A DNA stretch of 57,678 nucleotides from CAZDIO01 sp964505555. GTDB taxonomy: Bacteria; Bdellovibrionota_C; UBA2361; SZUA-149; CAZDIO01. The translations under genes and the position numbers were made by a program. Where the stretch lies: NCBI GenBank assembly GCA_964505555.1, contig CAZDIO010000030.1, positions 1-57,678 of the forward strand. Direction: 5' to 3'. The notes below the pieces were generated by a model. The model was not told the DNA's origin. It searched no databases and was given only the letters and a program-made list of their open reading frames with translations. Below are positions 39,184-48,162 of this stretch, piece by piece. The first letter of the stretch is position 1; every line of letters starts with the position of its first letter.

Positions 39184-40216
39184 GGATGGAGTACTCCTTT
39201 ACGGTATTTATAAACTCCTTTGCAGATTGCAAAGGAGTTGTAGGGAGAATTCCATGTCCCAGGTTTGCAATGTAGCCTTTTTGAAGTTCAGGCTGAGAGA
39301 TCATCAACTGTGTTTCCTTTCTTACCTCTTCTGGGGATCGGTAAAGCTTTGTAGGATCAAAGTTTCCTTGAAGAACCATTGCCTCACCAAGGAGCGCTCG
39401 TGCAGAACGGAGATCTATCCGCCAATCAATACTCAAACAGTTTGCACCAGAGCTCGCCATCTCTTTTAAGAGATGGGAGCTTCCATTAACATAGAGCGTT
39501 GTTGGGCAGGAGTGCTTAGAGAGAGCTTCAAATATCTTCTGTGTGTAGGGGAGTGCAAACTCTCGGTAGTCAGCTGCGGAGAGGTTTCCAGCCCAGGTAT
39601 CAAAGAGTTGAATCGCATCAGCGCCACTTTCTCGTTGCGAAAGAACGTAATCAATAACTACGGTGGTAAGCTTCTCAAGTAAGAGATGCATCGCTTTTCT
39701 GTGCTCTTGAGCAAAGACCTGGGTGCCATGAAAATGTTTAAAGGGGCCCTGTTCTATGATGTAGCAAGCAAGGGTCCATGGGGCTCCAGCAAATCCAAGA
39801 AGGGCTTTTCTTGGAGATTCAGATGCCGCTACTAATTCTTTTTTTAGGGATTTAACCGTTTCAAAAACGTAGGAAACTTCAGACACTACTCCATTTACTT
39901 TGAGGGCTTGAATATCTGCCGGTGATGTAATCGGATTATAAATCGTTGGACCGGGTTTGAAATCTACATTTATTCCCATCGCCTGGACGGGGATGAGAAT
40001 ATCTGAAAATAAGATCACCGCATCGACGTCCAAAATACGAAGGGGTTGAAGAGAGACCTCCGCCGCAAGCTCTGGACTCCTACATAACTCAAGAAAACTA
40101 TGTCGCGCTTTTAATGCTCGATACTCTTCGAGGTAACGCCCAGCTTGTCGCATCATCCAGACCGGCGGGCGATCAAGAGGTTGATTACGAAATGCTTGAA
40201 GAAGAAGAGGTTCCAT
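39173..40216 (-). CDS. hemE: Uroporphyrinogen decarboxylase
   Basis: This 347-residue cytosolic enzyme removes four carboxyl groups from uroporphyrinogen III to give coproporphyrinogen III. The N-terminal signature PPVWMMRQAGRYLEEYR is intact, with the substrate-binding Arg residues. The FSDILIPVQAMGI block and GFAGAPWTLACYIIEQG are typical. Length is normal. It starts 14 bases after purM ends and overlaps hemY, so purM-hemE-hemY may be one transcript. Confidence 0.96.
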   Translation of the reverse strand: MEPLLLQAFRNQPLDRPPVWMMRQAGRYLEEYRALKARHSFLELCRSPELAAEVSLQPLRILDVDAVILFSDILIPVQAMGINVDFKPGPTIYNPITSPADIQALKVNGVVSEVSYVFETVKSLKKELVAASESPRKALLGFAGAPWTLACYIIEQGPFKHFHGTQVFAQEHRKAMHLLLEKLTTVVIDYVLSQRESGADAIQLFDTWAGNLSAADYREFALPYTQKIFEALSKHSCPTTLYVNGSSHLLKEMASSGANCLSIDWRIDLRSARALLGEAMVLQGNFDPTKLYRSPEEVRKETQLMISQPELQKGYIANLGHGILPTTPLQSAKEFINTVKEYSIRGL

Positions 40217-40230
40217 GGATGTTACAACTC

Positions 40231-41421
40231 TTACAATGAGTATTCAAACTCACCGTGTGGGCTTTTTAAAATGAGCTTATTGTTTTTATCGGTGTTCTTT
40301 TCAACACGCCCGATAATCTTTGCTTCAACACCGAAGCTCTTTGCCGTATCGATGACCTCTTTTACATGCGGCTCTTTTAGATAGAGCTCAAAGCGGTGTC
40401 CCATATTAAAAACTCGATACATCTCCTTCCAACTGACTGCGCCATGCTTTTGAATAAGTTCAAAAAGTGGGGGAGTGCTAAAGAGGTTGTCCTTGATATA
40501 GAGATTCCCCTCTCCAAATCGAAGCATCTTTGTTTGACCTCCACCGGTAAGGTGGATGGCACCGTGAATCTCTTTTTTTAAGGAGTTATAGATTTTTACA
40601 AGTAAGGGAGCATATGTCCTTGTTGGAGAGATGAGCGCTTCTCCAACATTTAACGAAAGTCCTGGGATCTGATCGGTGAGGCGGTAGGGTCCATGATAGG
40701 AGAGAGTGTTATCAATTGCGGGATCCGCGACCTCTGGATAAGCGGTTTTATACTGCTTATCTAAAAGAGCATGACGGGCAAGGGTGAGGCCGTTTGAGCC
40801 GATACTTGAGTTCTCTTTCTCTTCGTAGGTTGCTTTTCCGGTGTTTGAAAGACCAACGATCACATCGCCAGGAGCGATCCGGTTTTGATAGATGATCGAA
40901 CTTTCTTTAATCCTACCTGAGAGAGTTGCATCAACCAAGAGGGTACGAACAACATCTCCACAATCTGCTGTTTCCCCACCGGCAAGCTCAATGGGGATTC
41001 CAAAACTCTCAAGAAGAGAAACTAGTTCAGTATATCGCCGAATAATTGCTTCGAGAGCATCGTCACCAACAAGGTTTGCATTTCGTTGTACCGTGTTTGA
41101 AAGAAGAAGCCGTTCAGGAACACCAAGACAAAATATATCATCGAGGTTCATCACCAGGGCATCTTGAGCAAGTCCAGAAAAATGTTGGGCGTTTTTAGTT
41201 TCTTGAAACATTAAGTACGAAACGATAGTTTTTGTGCCCGCTCCATCAGAGTGAAGAAATGATCGGTACTCTTTATCTCCCGTGAGGTCTGAGTTCAGAA
41301 CGGCAAACGTATTGTGGGAACTTTCTAGTCCAACACGCTTGAGTGTTTCATGAAGCCCGGCTTTTGAGGCTGAGGCTCCCAATGCTTCGTAGACCGCGTC
41401 GGTTTTTGTTTTAGAAGGCAC
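40231..41421 (-). CDS. purM: Phosphoribosylformylglycinamidine cyclo-ligase (AIR synthase)
   Basis: This 396-residue enzyme uses ATP to cyclise FGAM to aminoimidazole ribonucleotide in purine synthesis. The ATP-binding DGAGTKT, the ELAGGETADCGD block and AIHLTGGGQTKMLRF identify it. It is longer than the E. coli enzyme (about 345 residues), closer to the longer forms known in some other phyla. The start is GTG with AGGA 6 bases upstream. Another purine gene, purB, lies 15 kb away. Confidence 0.93.
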   Translation of the reverse strand: MPSKTKTDAVYEALGASASKAGLHETLKRVGLESSHNTFAVLNSDLTGDKEYRSFLHSDGAGTKTIVSYLMFQETKNAQHFSGLAQDALVMNLDDIFCLGVPERLLLSNTVQRNANLVGDDALEAIIRRYTELVSLLESFGIPIELAGGETADCGDVVRTLLVDATLSGRIKESSIIYQNRIAPGDVIVGLSNTGKATYEEKENSSIGSNGLTLARHALLDKQYKTAYPEVADPAIDNTLSYHGPYRLTDQIPGLSLNVGEALISPTRTYAPLLVKIYNSLKKEIHGAIHLTGGGQTKMLRFGEGNLYIKDNLFSTPPLFELIQKHGAVSWKEMYRVFNMGHRFELYLKEPHVKEVIDTAKSFGVEAKIIGRVEKNTDKNNKLILKSPHGEFEYSL

Positions 41422-41518
41422 TTAGTTTCCTATCGATTTATAGTATAAAAAGTATTGTTCTCAAAAAGTTTAGGAAGTAGAATGCGCGGTTGTTAAGCTA
41501 ACATATCAGGATATTTTT

Positions 41519-41797
41519 ATGAAACGTTCCCTTATCGAATCACGCTTACGGTCAATTCCTAAGGCTCTTCAGGAGAAAATTGAGCAGGCACCAGTTCCCT
41601 ATTTTGTACTCGGGGTTATCGTTGGCTGTGTGTTTATCCTTCTTTATAAACTTCTTGTTACTGTGATTATTCTTGGTGCCATGGTGATCGGAGCGCTTTG
41701 GTTTTTTGGGGAGGAGGATGGAGTAGGGAAAAGTGAGGGCATGGGAGGAGGAAGTTCCAATCCTGAGGTCGTTAACGAAAACGACGAGGTGATCTGA
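41519..41797 (+). CDS. Small membrane protein with acidic tail
   Basis: This 92-residue protein has a charged N-terminus (RLRSIPKALQEKIEQ), two adjacent hydrophobic segments between about residues 28 and 63 (VLGVIVGCVFILLYKLLVTV and onward) and an acidic Gly/Ser/Glu-rich tail. It is divergent from purM and convergent with yajQ. No family is recognised and no strong ribosome binding site is seen before the ATG. Confidence 0.65.
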   Translation: MKRSLIESRLRSIPKALQEKIEQAPVPYFVLGVIVGCVFILLYKLLVTVIILGAMVIGALWFFGEEDGVGKSEGMGGGSSNPEVVNENDEVI

Positions 41798-41800
41798 TTA

Positions 41801-41882
41801 AGAGCCTCTGACAAAATGAAAACGCCTGTCGTTGCGAGCAAAGCGAAGCAACGACAGAAAGTTTCATTTTGTTAAAGGCTCT
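41801..41882. repeat. Large hairpin containing a shortened palindromic element (copy C)
   Basis: Outer arms of 21 bases (41801-41821, AGAGCCTCTGACAAAATGAAA, last base shared with the inner stretch, and 41862-41882) pair with two mismatches. Inside, 41826-41857 is a short form of the element seen at 10779 and 16382, CTGTCGTTGCGAGC...GAAGCAACGACAG. It sits between convergent genes and probably ends both transcripts. Confidence 0.8.
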
Positions 41883-41892
41883 AACAAAAACA

Positions 41893-42378
41893 CTACTCTT
41901 TGAAGTTAATAAACTGTAGATCCAGCTGAACGTTTTCTTTAAGTAGCTTAATTACTACCTGCAAATCATCTTTTTTTGGCCCTTGGATACGAACCTGATC
42001 TTGTTGAATCTGTGCCTGAATTTTCTTTAGTTTCTGATCTTTAATCAGCTGCACGATCTTTCTTCCATCCTCTGTAGAGATTCCCTGTTTGATAAGAATC
42101 TTCTGACGAAGCGCGCCGCCGGCAGCACTCTCTGCTTCTTGGTAATCAAGAGAACGAAGCCCCACACCACGTTTTGCCATTTTTTGGTTGAGGATATCTT
42201 TTAACGCCTTTAGCTTCATCTCATCATCTGCCGCTAAGGTGATTGAGTCCTTGTCCAGTTCAATTGTGCTTTTTGAGTTTTTCAGGTCGTAGCGGTGTGA
42301 GATCTCTTGGAGAGATTGGTTCACTGCGTTGTCAACTTCCTGCATGTTGACCTTTGAAACTACGTCAAACGATGCCAT
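41893..42378 (-). CDS. yajQ: YajQ family nucleotide-binding protein
   Basis: This 161-residue protein of the YajQ/DUF520 family has members reported to bind cyclic di-GMP or nucleic acid. The N-terminus MASFDVVSKVNMQEVDNAVN and the HRYDLKNSKSTIEL block are diagnostic, and the KMAKRGVGLRSLDYQ region matches. Length is normal. GAAGGAG lies 6 bases upstream of the ATG. It is convergent with the small membrane protein and divergent from nuoC. Confidence 0.95.
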   Translation of the reverse strand: MASFDVVSKVNMQEVDNAVNQSLQEISHRYDLKNSKSTIELDKDSITLAADDEMKLKALKDILNQKMAKRGVGLRSLDYQEAESAAGGALRQKILIKQGISTEDGRKIVQLIKDQKLKKIQAQIQQDQVRIQGPKKDDLQVVIKLLKENVQLDLQFINFKE

Positions 42379-42553
42379 AATATCTCCTTCCTTCTAATTA
42401 GTTTTGTTAATATAGTGCGTACCGTTGATTCGTTTCTACCCCTTTCAACTATGTACCCTCGCTAAAATGGGGATCGTTATGTTTGGGGATACGGTTCTAA
42501 CGGACAATACTCGTGTAATTTACTAGGAAGTTTTATTTTCTTTTTAGCGTATA

Positions 42554-43222
42554 ATGTCTGAACAACAAAAGACACCTCCTTCTTCAACCCCGACCCCTTC
42601 CATTCCGGATGTCCAGCTTCGACTCCAAGAGAACTTAGATCGGGATTTCAACGGACGACTTTTCCCCCTTGAGCCCCACCGCTGGGTAGAGTTTGGTCTT
42701 ACCTACCGTTTTCAAAGAGAGACCCAACGGGAGGTTTTTCAGCGGCTCCGAGATGATAAGAAATACCTTTTTTCAATGCTCATTGATGTTACCTGCGTAG
42801 ATTGGCTAGATACGAAAGATGCTCGATTTGAGGTGGTGTATCAACTGTTAAGTATTAGTCACCTCCATCGACTGACCTTAAAAGTTGAAGTGGGTGAATC
42901 AAGCCCCGAAGTTGAATCGGTTCGAAATCTTTGGCCTACTGCAAATTTTCTTGAGCGTGAAGTTTGGGATATGTACGGAGTATCATTTAAAGGACACGGA
43001 GATCTCCGGCGGATTCTAATGTATGACGAATTTACCGGACATCCTCTTCGGAAAGATTATCCACTTCGTGGCAAACAACCACGAGTTCAACTTCGAATTC
43101 CCGAATTACGAAATACCTCAGCAGACATGCTTCGCGATCAGCTTGTAGCGCTTCCCGTGCGACAAGGGATCCGGAACAAGGATGAGCGGCGCCCAACTGG
43201 CACGCCTGGTGGGAGGAATTAG
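42554..43222 (+). CDS. nuoC: NADH-quinone oxidoreductase subunit C
   Basis: This 222-residue 30-kDa subunit belongs to the peripheral arm of complex I. The family segment REVWDMYGVSFKGH and HPLRKDYPLRG are clear, and FSMLIDVTCVDWL lies in the N-terminal half. It starts the nuo run here; nuoA and nuoB, which normally precede it, are absent and the upstream neighbour is yajQ on the other strand. The first 20 residues are Pro/Thr-rich and extra. No clear ribosome binding site is present. Confidence 0.95.
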   Translation: MSEQQKTPPSSTPTPSIPDVQLRLQENLDRDFNGRLFPLEPHRWVEFGLTYRFQRETQREVFQRLRDDKKYLFSMLIDVTCVDWLDTKDARFEVVYQLLSISHLHRLTLKVEVGESSPEVESVRNLWPTANFLEREVWDMYGVSFKGHGDLRRILMYDEFTGHPLRKDYPLRGKQPRVQLRIPELRNTSADMLRDQLVALPVRQGIRNKDERRPTGTPGGRN

Positions 43223-43224
43223 AA

Positions 43225-44442
43225 ATGGGTGAGGTAAGAAACGACTGGGAACCGCGCGAGCTAAACGATTCGCTCCACAGTCAAACGATGATCCTCAACA
43301 TGGGCCCTGCTCACCCCGCAACCCACGGTACGGTTCGATTAATTATAGAGCTTGATGGGGAGCGTATCGAGCGGTGCGATGTGGATGTGGGGTATCTTCA
43401 TCGTGGATTTGAAAAACAGTGTGAGAACGTTACTTATTCACAGGTTATTCCTTATACGGATCGCTTAAATTACGTATCTCCAATTATCAACAACGTTGGC
43501 TATTGCCTCGCGGTTGAAAAACTTTTCGGAGTTGAAGTTCCCATTCGCTGTCAGTACATCCGGGTGATCATGAGTGAGCTTTCACGGATGTGTGATCATC
43601 TCACCTGCCTCGGTGCTTCAGCGATGGAGCTCGGTGCGTTTACGGTGATGCTCTATCTTATGGAAGCAAGAGAGTATCTCTATGAGCTTGTTGAAGCGGT
43701 AACGGGAGCACGACTTACGATTTCGTATGCACGTGTTGGTGGTCTCCATGATGATCTCCCCGAGCGGTTTAAAGAGGAGACTCTCGCTCGTTTTGAAAAG
43801 ATAAAAAAACATCTTGATGATGCAGATCGCTTGCTGACAAAGAACCGAATCTTTGTTGACCGGATGTGTGATGTTGGAGTCATTGCTCCTGATGAAGCAG
43901 TTGCCTATGGCCTTACAGGACCGCTTCTTAGAGCATCAGGGGTGAACTATGACGTAAGAAAAGCGTTTCCCTACTCAGCCTACGAGCGGTTTGAATTTGA
44001 AGTTCCCCTGGGAACAAAAGGAGATAATTACGATCGCTTCATCGTGCGTTTTAATGAGATCTATCAATCGATGCGCATTGTTGAGCAGGGTTTAAAAAAG
44101 CTTCCTGAAGGGCCAATTAATATTGATGATCCACATATTATTATGCCTGGAAAAGACGAGGTGTATGATTCCATTGAGGGGATGATCAATCAGTTTGAGA
44201 TTGTGTTTCGAGGAATTGAGCCGCCCGCAGGAGATGTCTATCTTCCAGTTGAGGGAGGCAATGGCGAGCTTGGCTTCTACGTAGTTTCTGATGGAAGTGG
44301 AACCCCGTACCGGGTGCGCATTCGACCACCATCTTTTATCTCGATGGGGATCTTTGGTCCGCTTGTTGAAGGACATATGATCGCAGATATCGTGCCTCTT
44401 TTTGGAATGATTAATATGATTGGCGGTGAGTGCGACCGATAG
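43225..44442 (+). CDS. nuoD: NADH-quinone oxidoreductase subunit D
   Basis: This 405-residue 49-kDa subunit helps form the quinone-binding cavity at the junction with the membrane arm. NMGPAHPATHGTVRL near the start holds the conserved His of the cavity, and DVGYLHRGFEK follows. The C-terminus INMIGGECDR is typical. It begins 2 bases after nuoC, with GGAGG 8 bases before the ATG. C and D are separate rather than fused. Confidence 0.97.
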   Translation: MGEVRNDWEPRELNDSLHSQTMILNMGPAHPATHGTVRLIIELDGERIERCDVDVGYLHRGFEKQCENVTYSQVIPYTDRLNYVSPIINNVGYCLAVEKLFGVEVPIRCQYIRVIMSELSRMCDHLTCLGASAMELGAFTVMLYLMEAREYLYELVEAVTGARLTISYARVGGLHDDLPERFKEETLARFEKIKKHLDDADRLLTKNRIFVDRMCDVGVIAPDEAVAYGLTGPLLRASGVNYDVRKAFPYSAYERFEFEVPLGTKGDNYDRFIVRFNEIYQSMRIVEQGLKKLPEGPINIDDPHIIMPGKDEVYDSIEGMINQFEIVFRGIEPPAGDVYLPVEGGNGELGFYVVSDGSGTPYRVRIRPPSFISMGIFGPLVEGHMIADIVPLFGMINMIGGECDR

Positions 44443-44463
44443 GAACTTCTTGGGTATGGTAAT

Positions 44464-44578
44464 TTTAACACAGAGTTTCACAGAGTTGCACAGAGTCTTA
44501 AGAACGGATCTGAATTTGAGAAATGATCTTCCCAGGATTTTTTACACTCTGTGTAACTCTGTGAAACTCTGTGTTAAA
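44464..44578. repeat. 33-base inverted repeat of CACAGAG motifs between nuoD and nuoE
   Basis: Arms at 44464-44496 and 44546-44578 (TTTAACACAGAGTTTCACAG and onward) pair over 33 bases with one mismatch, around a 49-base loop. Each arm is itself made of three CACAGAG-type units. The right arm ends 13 bases before the nuoE ATG, so the structure could affect downstream translation. Confidence 0.9.
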
Positions 44579-44591
44579 AAAAATCATTAAA

Positions 44592-45170
44592 ATGAACGAC
44601 AAACGATCTACAAACATTCCTACACTTTCAGAAAAGGCCGAACAGGGTCTTAAGAAAATTACGGCGCGCTATCCCCATTCTAAGTCAGCGGTTATGCCTG
44701 CGCTCTATATTGCTCAAGAGGAGCTTGGATACATTAGTGAGGAAGCGGTTTTGTGGGTTTCAAACCGCCTTGGGTTATCACCGGCACATGTGCGGGGAGT
44801 GGCAACGTTTTATACGATGTATTACCGGAAAAAAGTTGGCCGCTACCACGTTCAGGTGTGTAGAACGCTCTCGTGTATGTTGTGTGGGGCACGAGAGCTC
44901 GTTGAGTATCTAAAAAGTAGATTTCAGCTTGCTGCAAAAGAGGTTTCAGCAGACGGTATGTGGAGTTATGAAGAGGTTGAATGTTTGGGAAGTTGCGGGA
45001 CAGGTCCGATGGTTGAGATAAACGATGTGTACTTTGAAAACCTCACCGTTTCAAAACTCAAAGACCTTCTGGATCGTATCGAGAAGGAGAAACCAGATCT
45101 TCGTTACTCCGCGGCGCGCGAAGAACTTGGAGCGGGTTTTAAAGATCTTCCAAAATCTGAAGTGTGGTAG
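44592..45170 (+). CDS. nuoE: NADH-quinone oxidoreductase subunit E
   Basis: This 192-residue 24-kDa subunit of the NADH module carries one 2Fe-2S cluster. The ligands are visible as the Cys pair in VCRTLSCMLCGA and the pair in EVECLGSCGTGP. The N-terminal helical part includes IAQEELGYISEEAV. I chose the ATG at 44592; the in-frame GTG at 44571 lies inside the inverted repeat. The C-terminal tail beyond the thioredoxin fold is slightly longer than average. Confidence 0.95.
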   Translation: MNDKRSTNIPTLSEKAEQGLKKITARYPHSKSAVMPALYIAQEELGYISEEAVLWVSNRLGLSPAHVRGVATFYTMYYRKKVGRYHVQVCRTLSCMLCGARELVEYLKSRFQLAAKEVSADGMWSYEEVECLGSCGTGPMVEINDVYFENLTVSKLKDLLDRIEKEKPDLRYSAAREELGAGFKDLPKSEVW

Positions 45171-45173
45171 GAA

Positions 45174-46460
45174 ATGAAAGAGCATATCAAAATACTTTCA
45201 AAAAACTTTGCTCACGAGGATCAACGTGAACTCGCGGCGTATGAACGACGCGGCGGATATCAAGCTGCAAAAAAAGCGCTGCAGATGACCCCGGACCAAG
45301 TTGTTGCTGAGGTAAAAGCATCGGGGTTGCGCGGACGAGGGGGAGCGGGTTTTCCAACGGGGATGAAATGGGGCTTTGTGCCTCGAAATAGTGGAAAGCC
45401 GGTGTATCTTCTTCATAACGCGGATGAGAGTGAGCCCGGAACGTTTAAAGATCGCGTGCTTCTTGAGCGAGATCCGCACCTCTGTATTGAGGGGATGATT
45501 ATTGCTGCGTGGGCACTCCAAAGTAATTGGTCCTGTATCTACATTCGTGGTGAGTATGCCTATCCTACAGTGTGTACAGCAAAAGCGGTCGAGGAGGCGT
45601 ATGCCAAAGGATATCTCGGAAAGAATATCTTTGGCTCTGGATTTTCTCTAGATATCGTTGTTCATCGTGGAGCGGGGGCATACATCTGTGGTGAGGAGAC
45701 AGGACTTATTGAGTCTCTTGAGGGAAACAAAGGACAACCCCGAATCAAACCACCGTTTCCTGCGGTGTTTGGGGTGTATGGTTCACCCACGGTGGTAAAT
45801 AACACAGAGACCTTAGCGGCTCTTCCTTGGATTATTGAAAATGGTGCAGCCTCCTATAAAGCGATCGGTACAGAAAAATCTCCGGGAACAAAACTCCTGA
45901 GTGCTTCGGGGCATATCAACAAACCTGGGGTGTATGAGATAGAGCTTGGATATCCGCTCCTTGAGTTTCTTGAAAACGAATGTGGTGGGGTGCGTGGAGG
46001 AAAGAAATTAAAAGCGATAATTGTCGGTGGTTCCTCTGTTCCTGTGCTTCGAGCTGATGAGCTTTCAGATGCCTGTCTTGATTATGAATCGATGAATCAG
46101 AAAGGAACATTTCTTGGTTCTGGAGGATTTATCGTGATGGATGAGACTACAGATATGGTTGATGTGGTGTTGAATCTTCAGCACTTCTATACTCACGAAT
46201 CGTGTGGGCAGTGCACGCCGTGTCGAGAAGGGGCGCATTGGGTGGAGAAGATCGTTTCTCGAATTCATCGAGGGCAGGGAAATGTCTCTGATATCCCACT
46301 TCTTCGAGATATTACCTCACAGATTGCTGGGCACACGATCTGTCCTTTTGGTGATGCGCTCGTGACCCCGGTGCTGAGCTTTTTAAAGAAATTCCCTGAA
46401 GAGTTTGAAGAGCGAATCTCTCGGGGTTTTGTTTCAACAGAGGGATCAGCATATGCCTGA
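45174..46460 (+). CDS. nuoF: NADH-quinone oxidoreductase subunit F
   Basis: This 428-residue 51-kDa subunit binds NADH, FMN and one 4Fe-4S cluster and is the electron entry point of complex I. GLRGRGGAGFPTGMKWGF and GAGAYICGEETGLIESLEG form the FMN/NADH site; cluster ligands are in ESCGQCTPCREG and HTICPFGDA. Starts 3 bases after nuoE. Its end overlaps the nuoG start. Confidence 0.97.
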   Translation: MKEHIKILSKNFAHEDQRELAAYERRGGYQAAKKALQMTPDQVVAEVKASGLRGRGGAGFPTGMKWGFVPRNSGKPVYLLHNADESEPGTFKDRVLLERDPHLCIEGMIIAAWALQSNWSCIYIRGEYAYPTVCTAKAVEEAYAKGYLGKNIFGSGFSLDIVVHRGAGAYICGEETGLIESLEGNKGQPRIKPPFPAVFGVYGSPTVVNNTETLAALPWIIENGAASYKAIGTEKSPGTKLLSASGHINKPGVYEIELGYPLLEFLENECGGVRGGKKLKAIIVGGSSVPVLRADELSDACLDYESMNQKGTFLGSGGFIVMDETTDMVDVVLNLQHFYTHESCGQCTPCREGAHWVEKIVSRIHRGQGNVSDIPLLRDITSQIAGHTICPFGDALVTPVLSFLKKFPEEFEERISRGFVSTEGSAYA

Positions 46461-48162
46461 AAAAGAGATCGTCACCCTGACTATCGATGGCAAGACGGTG
46501 CAAGTTCCAAAAGGTACGAACTTGATTGAGGCTGCAAAAGTTGCTGGTATTGATATTCCTTATTACTGCTACCACCCACATCTCTCTATCGCTGGAAACT
46601 GCCGGATGTGTCAGGTGCAGGTGGAGGGACAACCGAAGCTTACGATTGGTTGTAACACGGGTGCAGCAAACGGCATGGTGGTTCGTACCCAGGAGTCCTC
46701 TCCCGATGTGGCAGAAGCACAACGGGCAACACTTGAATTCTTACTGATTAATCATCCTCTTGATTGCACGGTGTGTGATCAAGCGGGGCACTGCAAACTC
46801 CAAGATTATTACTACGAGTATAACTCGAAAGCCTCGCGCTTTATTGAAGACAAGGTCCATAAAGTAAAGGCTGAGGTGTTAGGTCCTGACGTTGTCTATG
46901 ACGGGGAGCGATGTATTGTGTGCACCCGTTGTGTGCGTTTTTGTGATGAGGTTTCGCATACTTCAGAACTGGGGGTGTTTAACCGAGGGGACCGAGCTGT
47001 CATCGGAGTTGATGAGGGGCGTATTCTTGATAATCCCCTTTCAGGAACAGTGGTGGATCTCTGTCCGGTTGGTGCACTAACTCACCGTCGGTGGCGTTTT
47101 AACACCCGCATTTGGTACACAAACGAGGTTGATTCGATCTGCCCAGGGTGTTCTACGGGATGTAACGTCAAGGTTGCTGAACGGGATGGAAAAGTAGTTC
47201 ATGTCAAAGCACGACTTAATTCTGAGGTGAATAAAGAGTGGCTCTGTGATGAGGGGCGGTATGGCTTTGAACGGTTTCAGCCTGAGGAGCGACTGGCCTC
47301 ACCGATGATCCAGAAGGGTGATGGATATGAGAGTGTTTCCTGGGAGGTTGCCCAGCAGGCACTTTCGGCGTTAGGAAAAGCCACAGAGGGAGACACTGCG
47401 GTGTTTCTCTCGCCGTTTCTTACCTTAGAAGAGTTATGGGTGAGTATAAATTTTTCTGAAAAAGTTTTTGGGATCAAGAGTTCCTCTCCACAGATCGCGA
47501 TGCAACTTCGTATTCGAGAGTTAAGCTCGGTAGAAAAAGTGCTCATTAGTCCAGACTACGCACCAAACGCTCAGGGCGGGGCATTTCTTGGGTTAGGCGC
47601 ACCGGGGGTAAATTTTCGAGAAGAATTAAGTAAGCGGTATCAAAATCTACTCTCTCAGGTGAAGCAGGGGAAAGTTAAACATGTGCTCTTTGTTGGTGAC
47701 TTCGCTGTAAGTGACACCGATGTTGATGAGCAATTAAAGCAAACAGTACTTCAGTGTGAAAGCAGCACTGCTTTAACACCAAGAGGGTTTGTAAAAAATG
47801 GACACAACGTAGGAACCCTTAACTCCACCTGTCGGGTGCTCCTCCCATCAAGGACGGTTAACGAGAAAAACGGTCTGATGATGAATGAAAAAGGTCGGGT
47901 GCAGCGCCTCCAGGGAGTTCTTACTCCACCGTTTGGAACATTTCCTGAGTGGCTTATTCTTAAGCGAATTGCTGACTCGTTAAAAAAATCAATTCTTCCT
48001 GCTGAAGTGATCGATGAACGAAGTCTCTTTCGTTACTTTGCTTCTCAAGTTCCCCAGTTTGCTGATGTGACGTTAAGAAAGATCGGTGAATTGGGGCTAG
48101 CGCTTGGTCAGGAAAAGAAAGATAGTCAATCAAGTGGTGATGATGTGCGCGTAGGAATATAA
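46453..48162 (+). CDS. nuoG: NADH-quinone oxidoreductase subunit G, short form
   Basis: This 569-residue subunit relays electrons through several Fe-S clusters. The N-terminal ferredoxin-like part has YYCYHPHLSIAGNCRMCQVQ and HPLDCTVCDQAGHCKLQDYY; CIVCTRCVRFCDEV and the Cys near VVDLCPVGALT give a 4Fe-4S site, and CPGCSTGCNVKV begins the molybdopterin-fold part. The latter is much shorter than in E. coli NuoG (about 900 residues), so the C-terminal domain is reduced. The ATG at 46453 overlaps nuoF and has GAGGGA 7 bases upstream. Confidence 0.95.
   Translation: MPEKEIVTLTIDGKTVQVPKGTNLIEAAKVAGIDIPYYCYHPHLSIAGNCRMCQVQVEGQPKLTIGCNTGAANGMVVRTQESSPDVAEAQRATLEFLLINHPLDCTVCDQAGHCKLQDYYYEYNSKASRFIEDKVHKVKAEVLGPDVVYDGERCIVCTRCVRFCDEVSHTSELGVFNRGDRAVIGVDEGRILDNPLSGTVVDLCPVGALTHRRWRFNTRIWYTNEVDSICPGCSTGCNVKVAERDGKVVHVKARLNSEVNKEWLCDEGRYGFERFQPEERLASPMIQKGDGYESVSWEVAQQALSALGKATEGDTAVFLSPFLTLEELWVSINFSEKVFGIKSSSPQIAMQLRIRELSSVEKVLISPDYAPNAQGGAFLGLGAPGVNFREELSKRYQNLLSQVKQGKVKHVLFVGDFAVSDTDVDEQLKQTVLQCESSTALTPRGFVKNGHNVGTLNSTCRVLLPSRTVNEKNGLMMNEKGRVQRLQGVLTPPFGTFPEWLILKRIADSLKKSILPAEVIDERSLFRYFASQVPQFADVTLRKIGELGLALGQEKKDSQSSGDDVRVGI

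Noticed and set aside
42550..42555. TATAAT just at the nuoC start codon
   Set aside because: It overlaps the ATG itself, so it cannot be the promoter of this gene; the same is true of TATAAT at 55305-55310 before the PP2C-like gene.
44464..44578. CRISPR-like repeat spacing in the CACAGAG tract
   Set aside because: The units are inverted or degenerate, very short and without unique spacers; no cas gene is present.
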